A DNA stretch of 64,000 nucleotides from positions 1,142,056-1,206,055 of the forward strand of contig NZ_JAGQAZ010000001.1 in assembly GCF_024345375.1 (NCBI RefSeq), given 5' to 3'. The notes under the pieces are model-generated. The model ran no database searches. It was given only the letters and a program-made list of their open reading frames with translations, and was not told the origin of the DNA. Positions 59,333-64,000 of this stretch are shown piece after piece. The first letter of the stretch is position 1. The number at the start of each line of letters is the position of its first letter. The DNA comes from Cyanobium sp. WAJ14-Wanaka. GTDB lineage: Bacteria; Cyanobacteriota; Cyanobacteriia; PCC-6307; Cyanobiaceae. The translations under genes and the position numbers were made by a program.

Positions 59333-62300
59333 ATGACCAGCAGCGGCAAAGTCAGAATTTATGAGTTGTCTAAGGACATGGGCCTGGACAACAAGGACGT
59401 GCTCGACGCCGCCATTTCGCTGGGTGTTGCTGCAAAAAGCCACAGCAGCTCGATTAGCGACGACGAGGCAACAAAAATCCGCTCGCTGATCAACAAGGGC
59501 GCCCAAAGCAGCGCAGCTGCCGCCGCTCCAGGCAAGGCCATTCTCTCGGTGAAAAAAGCCGCCCCTGCGGTAGTGGCCCCTGCGCCTGCAGCTGCGAAGC
59601 CCGCAGCGCCAGCCGCAAAGCCCGCAGCACTGGCCGCTCCTGCGGCGAAGCCCGCAACTCCCTCGATGGCCGCAGCAGCCCCGGCCCGGCCCCCCGCTGC
59701 CCAACCAGCCACTGCCAAACCCCCGGCTGCCGTTAAACCCCCAGCCCCCAAACAACCGGCCCCCAAACAACCGGCCCCCCAGCAACCACCTGCCCGGCCA
59801 AGCGCCGCAGCCCCTGGCCAGCCTGCTGCGCCAGCCGCAAAGCCTGCTGCTCCGGCAGCCAAACCAGCTGCGCCAGCCGCAAAGCCTCCGGTCATAATTG
59901 CCAGCAAGCACCCCCTAGCTGGGAAACCTCCCCTCCCGGGAAAGCCCCCCCTAGCTGGCAAGCCGCCCCTCACCGGCAAGCCGCCGGTGCCCAATAAACC
60001 GGTGGTGATCGCCTCTAAACCGCCAGCCCGTCCTTCTGCACCAGCACCTGCCCAGGCCCGCAAGGGCGACGCCCCCGCACGGCCCGTGGCAGCCAAACCC
60101 CAGCTCGTTGGCAGACCCATAAGCACCCCCCCCGGCGGACCTAAAGGCGCAGGCCCCACCAGCAGTCGCCCGGCGCCACCGGCGGGCAGGGCACCCCTGA
60201 GCCAGCGCCCCCCGGCCCCCCAGCGCTCGGGGGCCCCAGCCCCCATCCGCCCAGGCCAGGAAGGTCGGGCCGCCGGCAGTGCCCCTGGCCGCCCCGCCCC
60301 CAGCCCCCTTGAGCTGGTGGGCAAACCAATTCGCCGCGACAGCGAAGGCCCTGGTGGAGCCGGCGGCAATCGCCCTGCCGCTCCAGGCAGGCCTGGCATG
60401 CCCACGGGAATGCGCAAGCCGGTGGCCCCTGGCGAGCTGATGCAGCTGCAGAAACCAGGCCCAGGCAGGTCAATAGCACCACCGCCGCGCCGCGCCGGTG
60501 AGCGCAGCGAAGCTGGTGCGGCGGGTCCTGGCGGTGGTACTGGCACTCCCGATCTGGTGCGCCCCGCGGCCACTCCCCCTTCGGCCCCCAGGCGCCCCGG
60601 TTTCCGCGCGGCCACCCCTGCGGGAGCTGCCGGCCGCCCCCGCAGGCCCGACTGGGATGACAGCGCCAAGCTGGAGGCACTGCGCAGCCGTACGCCGCAA
60701 AAACAGCGCACCAAGGTGCACATCATTGGTGAAAACGATGATGCCCTGACTGCTGAGACCGGCGGATTTGCCGGCGAACAGGAAGCAGTGGTGCTGCAAG
60801 CCAGCCTGGCCAGGCCCGCCAAGCCCCGCAGCGCCGGTGGAGCTGCCGCCAAACCGATGGCGGCGATGCGCAAGCGCAAGAAGGAAACCACCCGCCAGCG
60901 CCAGCGTCGCCGGGCCATGGAGCTGCGCGCCTCCCGCGAGGCCAAGCAGGTGCGGCCAGAAATGCTGATCGTGCCGGAGGGGAACCTCACGGTGCAGGAG
61001 CTGGCCGACAAACTCAGCGTCGAGAGCTCTGAAATCATCAAGAGCCTCTTCTTCCGTGGCGTAATTGCCACGGTCACCCAGACCCTCGACCTCTCCACAA
61101 TCGAGGCGGTAGCCGAAGAATTTGGTGTGCCTGTCCTCGAGGACGACGTCCAAGAGGCGGCCAAGAAGACGGTGGAGATGATCGAGGAGAGCGACCTCGC
61201 CTACCTGATCCGTCGCCCGCCCGTGGTCACCGTGATGGGCCACGTGGACCACGGCAAAACCAGCCTGCTGGATGCGATCCGCAAAACCAGGGTGGCCGCC
61301 GGCGAAGCCGGAGGCATTACCCAGCACATCGGTGCTTACCAGGTGACCGTTCCCCACGGTGGAGAAGAGCGCAAGATCACCTTCCTCGACACCCCTGGCC
61401 ACGAAGCCTTTACGGCCATGCGTGCCCGCGGCACCAAGGTCACAGACGTGGCCGTGCTGGTGGTGGCAGCCGACGACGGCGTTCGCCCCCAGACCCTGGA
61501 GGCGATCAGCCACGCTCGGGCCGCCGAGGTGCCGATCGTGGTGGCGATCAACAAGATCGACAAGGAGGGGGCTTCGCCAGATCGGGTCAAACAGGAACTT
61601 TCTGCCCTCGAATTGGTGGCGGAAGACTGGGGCGGCAACACCGTGATGGTGCCCGTCAGTGCCATCAAGGGCGAAAACGTCGACAAGTTGCTGGAGATGA
61701 TCCTGCTGGTCACCGAAGTGGAAGACCTGCAGGCCAACCCCGAGCGGATGGCCAAGGGCACTGTGATCGAAGCCCACCTCGACAAGGCAAAGGGCCCGGT
61801 TGCAACTCTGCTGATCCAAAACGGCACCCTGCGGGCCGGCAATGTGCTGGCGGCAGGCCCCGTGCTGGGCAAGGTGCGCGCCATGGTCGACGACACCGGC
61901 AAACGGGTCAAGGAGGCTGGGCCCTCCTACGCGGTGGAGGCCCTGGGCTTCAGCGAAGTGCCCACCGCCGGTGATGAGTTCGAGGTCTATCCCGATGAGA
62001 AAACAGCTCGGGCCGTGGTCGGAGACCGGGCCAACGAAGCCCGCGCCACCCGCCTGGCCCAGCAAATGGCCTCCCGTCGGGTTTCACTCGCCTCGATGTC
62101 TGGTCAGGCAAGCGAAGGCGACCTCAAGGAACTGAACCTGATCCTCAAGGCCGACGTGCAGGGTTCCGTGGAGGCCATCCTTGGCTCCCTCGAGCAGCTG
62201 CCCCAGGGCGAGGTGCAGGTGCGGGTACTGCTTTCGGCGCCGGGCGAAATCACCGAAACCGATGTAGACCTAGCGGCAGCCTCTGGCGCCGTGATCGTGG

Positions 62301-62740
62301 GCTTCAACACCTCCATGGCCCCAGGGGCCAAGCGGGCCGCCGATGCCACCGGCGTCGATGTGCGCGACTACGAGGTGATTTACAAACTGCTGGAAGACAT
62401 CCAGATGGCCATGGAAGGTCTGCTGGAGCCAGAGTTGGTGGAAGAAAGCCTGGGCGAAGCCGAAGTGCGCGCTGTGTTCACGATCGGCAAAAGCGCCGTG
62501 GCTGGCTGTTATGTCACCAGTGGCAAACTGCAGCGCAACTGCAAGGTGCGCGTCTTCCGGGGCAAGGAAAAGGTCTACGAGGGCGACCTCGACTCCCTGC
62601 GCCGCAATAAGGACGACGTCAAGGAAGTGGCCACGGGCTTCGAGTGCGGCATTGGCACCGATCGCTTCAATGGCTGGCAGGAGGGGGATCGGGCCGAGGC
62701 CTTCAAGCTCGTCACCCAGCGCCGCACCCTCAGCACCTAG
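59333..62740 (+). CDS. infB: Translation initiation factor IF-2
   Basis: An 1135-residue GTPase that brings initiator tRNA to the 30S subunit. The N-terminus (1-55) is the IF2_N helix pair; residues about 60-440 are a low-complexity proline/alanine/lysine/glycine region with tandem repeats. The second IF2_N-type domain lies near 540-590. The G domain has G1 GHVDHGKT at 636-643, then [12 protein letters not shown] and SAIKG. The C-terminal domains II-IV follow. The low-complexity part is longer than in many bacteria but usual for GC-rich picocyanobacteria. Confidence 0.97.
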   Translation: MTSSGKVRIYELSKDMGLDNKDVLDAAISLGVAAKSHSSSISDDEATKIRSLINKGAQSSAAAAAPGKAILSVKKAAPAVVAPAPAAAKPAAPAAKPAALAAPAAKPATPSMAAAAPARPPAAQPATAKPPAAVKPPAPKQPAPKQPAPQQPPARPSAAAPGQPAAPAAKPAAPAAKPAAPAAKPPVIIASKHPLAGKPPLPGKPPLAGKPPLTGKPPVPNKPVVIASKPPARPSAPAPAQARKGDAPARPVAAKPQLVGRPISTPPGGPKGAGPTSSRPAPPAGRAPLSQRPPAPQRSGAPAPIRPGQEGRAAGSAPGRPAPSPLELVGKPIRRDSEGPGGAGGNRPAAPGRPGMPTGMRKPVAPGELMQLQKPGPGRSIAPPPRRAGERSEAGAAGPGGGTGTPDLVRPAATPPSAPRRPGFRAATPAGAAGRPRRPDWDDSAKLEALRSRTPQKQRTKVHIIGENDDALTAETGGFAGEQEAVVLQASLARPAKPRSAGGAAAKPMAAMRKRKKETTRQRQRRRAMELRASREAKQVRPEMLIVPEGNLTVQELADKLSVESSEIIKSLFFRGVIATVTQTLDLSTIEAVAEEFGVPVLEDDVQEAAKKTVEMIEESDLAYLIRRPPVVTVMGHVDHGKTSLLDAIRKTRVAAGEAGGITQHIGAYQVTVPHGGEERKITFLDTPGHEAFTAMRARGTKVTDVAVLVVAADDGVRPQTLEAISHARAAEVPIVVAINKIDKEGASPDRVKQELSALELVAEDWGGNTVMVPVSAIKGENVDKLLEMILLVTEVEDLQANPERMAKGTVIEAHLDKAKGPVATLLIQNGTLRAGNVLAAGPVLGKVRAMVDDTGKRVKEAGPSYAVEALGFSEVPTAGDEFEVYPDEKTARAVVGDRANEARATRLAQQMASRRVSLASMSGQASEGDLKELNLILKADVQGSVEAILGSLEQLPQGEVQVRVLLSAPGEITETDVDLAAASGAVIVGFNTSMAPGAKRAADATGVDVRDYEVIYKLLEDIQMAMEGLLEPELVEESLGEAEVRAVFTIGKSAVAGCYVTSGKLQRNCKVRVFRGKEKVYEGDLDSLRRNKDDVKEVATGFECGIGTDRFNGWQEGDRAEAFKLVTQRRTLST
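59744..59788 (+). repeat. 15-bp tandem repeat inside infB
   Basis: Three adjacent 15-base units (59744-59758, 59759-59773, 59774-59788). The first two are identical and the third diverges; they encode [10 protein letters not shown] and APQQP. Confidence 0.85.
59912..60001 (+). repeat. 18-bp imperfect tandem repeats inside infB
   Basis: Five in-frame 18-base units encode [24 protein letters not shown] and PVPNKP (residues 194-223). Nucleotide identity is lower than amino-acid similarity, so the array is old or under protein-level selection. Confidence 0.8.
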
Positions 62741-62749
62741 GGCTAGACA

Positions 62750-63559
62750 GTGAATCCCCGCCGCGAGCCCCTGCTTTGGCTCCAGCTGGTTGGCCTAGGG
62801 GCCATCCCACTGGAGCTATTGCTGGTGCTGGTGTTGTTGGCGGCCAGTGATCCTGGCCGCTTTCCCCTACTGGAATGGCTGCTGGTCTGGGGACTGGGGG
62901 CAGTTGCACCTTCGGTGTTGTTTTGGCTGAAGCCGCCCGATCCTTTTTCACTGCTCCTAGTTCAGGCCCCAGGCAGCAAGCGCCGACCTGAGCAACAGAA
63001 CATCACGGCAATCCCCCTAGGGCTGCCCTTCAAGCTCCTACTGGCCAGTGGCACTCTTTTGCTACTGCCCCTGTTGCTATGGCTTGATCGCACTTCGGTG
63101 CTGGCCACCAGCTTTGCCCTAATCCCCCGGGCCAATCGCCTCACCTCCCTACTGCTCTGTGCACCGGTGCTGGCCTTGATGGTCTGGCAGTGGCAGCAGC
63201 TGGTGCAAGCGACCTGGCTGCTCATAGGTCAGCCCAAGGCCCCAGACAGCGGCGGCGATGCTCAACAGCCACAGGCACGACTTTGCCTTGGGCTGCCCTG
63301 GATGCAGCTGCGTGAGCTCGAACCAGGCCAGGGATTACCGGCTCCCCCTGCCCAGGCGATAGTTGAGCCCAAGGAGTCAATACAGCTGGTGGTGCCAGAT
63401 ACAGAGCCAGCGCTGGGGCCAGAAATCACTGATGTGGCTTTTACGCCGATCGAAAAGTCTGAGGGGGCTGGTCCTAGTGAGTCAGCTCCTGTTGCGATCG
63501 AACCAGAGGAGGCCACCAAACAGGACCAGGGCACCCACCTGGATGATCCAATCGGTTGA
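62750..63559 (+). CDS. Low-complexity-tail membrane protein
   Basis: A 269-residue protein. Four hydrophobic helices are visible at about 9-32, 38-60, 92-112 and 132-152, followed by an acidic, proline- and glutamate-rich tail (190-269). This matches the cyanobacterial family known by that name; function unknown. The start is GTG 62750, nine bases after infB, so it may be in the infB transcript. The last 78 bases are antisense to the DUF3493 gene. Confidence 0.8.
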   Translation: MNPRREPLLWLQLVGLGAIPLELLLVLVLLAASDPGRFPLLEWLLVWGLGAVAPSVLFWLKPPDPFSLLLVQAPGSKRRPEQQNITAIPLGLPFKLLLASGTLLLLPLLLWLDRTSVLATSFALIPRANRLTSLLLCAPVLALMVWQWQQLVQATWLLIGQPKAPDSGGDAQQPQARLCLGLPWMQLRELEPGQGLPAPPAQAIVEPKESIQLVVPDTEPALGPEITDVAFTPIEKSEGAGPSESAPVAIEPEEATKQDQGTHLDDPIG

Positions 63560-63730
63560 CGGCACCAGCTCGCCGCTGGAAAAGCGCATCGCCATGGTGG
63601 CCAGACCAAGCCCCGCCGAGGCCACCAGGGCAAACCAGATGCCGCGCCTCAAACCACGCCATGGCGTGCGCACCTCTTGGAGCAGGCGAGCCCGCAGCTC
63701 TGGATCAAGGTCAGGGGGCTTCGATCCCAT
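63482..63730 (-). CDS. DUF3493 family membrane protein
   Basis: An 82-residue protein (MGSKPPDLDPELRARLLQEV) with two membrane helices (about 31-50 and 61-78). DUF3493 members include the plant LPA3-type factors for photosystem II assembly; the role here is inferred from family only. ATG 63730 follows an in-frame TTG. The gene overlaps the end of the plus-strand membrane protein gene by 78 bases and diverges from the tRNA by 46. Confidence 0.82.
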   Translation of the reverse strand: MGSKPPDLDPELRARLLQEVRTPWRGLRRGIWFALVASAGLGLATMAMRFSSGELVPSTDWIIQVGALVLFGGLLWFDRNRS

Positions 63731-63776
63731 CAAATCAGGCCTATCGGCGGCTGGACAATGCTAGTTTCACAAAGGG

Positions 63777-63848
<72 letters not shown>

Positions 63849-63912
63849 TATTTAATAGTTAAGTCAAAGAGTTCACGTTAGTAACAGGCATTGCTTTCAG
63901 GGTCTTAGCCAC

Positions 63913-63942
63913 AAAAAAGCCCCCCTCTAGGAGAGGGGGGCT
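63913..63942 (-). terminator. Strong minus-strand terminator
   Basis: A perfect 11-bp stem, AGCCCCCCTCT with AGAGGGGGGCT (63918-63928 and 63932-63942), three-base loop. On the minus strand it is followed by six T (63913-63918 region reads AAAAAA on the plus strand), so it ends transcription of the gene entering from the right edge. Confidence 0.88.
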
Positions 63943-63986
63943 GGGATTCCGTCGATTTGCTCTGGAAACAGTTGAAGCTTTTAGCC

Positions 63987-64000
63987 TCAGCCGATTGCAG
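63987..64000 (-). CDS. psbA: 3' end of a minus-strand gene, possibly psbA (D1)
   Basis: On the minus strand the window begins with the last two bases of a codon (?CT), then GCA ATC GGC TGA, that is x-A-I-G-stop, where x is Pro, Ala, Ser or Thr. The photosystem II D1 protein ends in PAIG or SAIG-like tails in many cyanobacteria, and the strong terminator 44 bases later suits a highly expressed gene. Four codons cannot prove it. Confidence 0.35.

Noticed and set aside
59359..61164. Minus-strand ORF of 601 codons opposite infB
   Set aside because: It mirrors the GC-rich low-complexity and domain-coding sequence of infB, has Arg/Ala/Gly-rich composition without motifs, and arises because high third-position GC removes stops on the opposite strand.
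60470..62065. Minus-strand ORF of 531 codons opposite infB
   Set aside because: It is the exact complement of the IF-2 G domain region; histidine- and glycine-rich text with no recognisable domain.

Overview
The window is GC-rich cyanobacterial chromosome. Allophycocyanin core genes (apcE, apcA, apcB, apcC), a high-light-inducible protein, split RNA polymerase genes (rpoC1 and rpoC2), an ATP synthase operon with both b and b' subunits, a cyanobacterial PII protein and several cyanobacteria-only small proteins leave no doubt about the phylum. The compact gene order (rpsT-tatD-rpoB-rpoC1-rpoC2, bioF-bioK-bioC-bioD) and base composition suggest an alpha-picocyanobacterium of the Cyanobium/Synechococcus group. 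This placement is inferred; no 16S gene is present. I see no prophage, insertion sequence, CRISPR array or other mobile element.

Layout. 1-7588: a HAD phosphatase, a small toxin-antitoxin pair, aminopeptidase P (minus), then a tightly coupled plus-strand run of a CNNM-like membrane protein, a GTPase, nadD and nadE. 7585-10055 (minus): a 2OG-Fe(II) oxygenase-like gene, a [2Fe-2S] ferredoxin, a 69-residue protein and a DUF3326 protein, the last three joined by GTGA overlaps. 10060-15767 (minus): the ATP synthase operon atpI-B-E-F2-F-H-A-G, without beta and epsilon, which lie elsewhere in cyanobacteria. 15967-21997: a methyltransferase, then apcE and apcABC, each unit closed by a strong terminator. 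21998-26080: ftsW, the system II cytochrome c maturation pair ccdA-ccs1, queF (minus) and glnB behind a consensus NtcA site. 26085-31442: tlyA, a small conserved gene, purB and a Ski2-like helicase. 31496-35058: biotin genes bioF-bioK-bioC-bioD plus a tiny membrane-protein ORF. 35084-41176: DUF3143 and J-domain proteins, rsmG, an aldo/keto reductase-ferredoxin-Ycf35-DUF2997 cluster, a HEAT-repeat protein and an MFS transporter. 41173-51880 (minus): rpoB-rpoC1-rpoC2 with hli and rlmN overlapping the end. 52071-56540: tatD, rpsT, hisD, rpiA and an HtrA-like protease. 56625-62740: a small gene, then rimP-nusA-ylxR-infB. 62750-64000: a low-complexity-tail membrane protein overlapping a DUF3493 gene, tRNA-Thr(CGU), and at the right edge a terminator plus the last codons of a minus-strand gene that look like psbA.

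Most of the window is housekeeping: light-harvesting core, energy conversion, transcription, translation initiation, biotin, NAD, purine, histidine and queuosine synthesis. Translational coupling by ATGA, GTGA or TTGA overlaps is pervasive. I found no clearly undescribed system. The least understood stretches are the ferredoxin/DUF3326 cluster (7585-10055), the reductase-ferredoxin-Ycf35-DUF2997 cluster (36567-38823), the hli gene wedged between rpoC2 and rlmN with a 21-bp tandem duplication at its stop codon, and several tiny membrane-protein ORFs.
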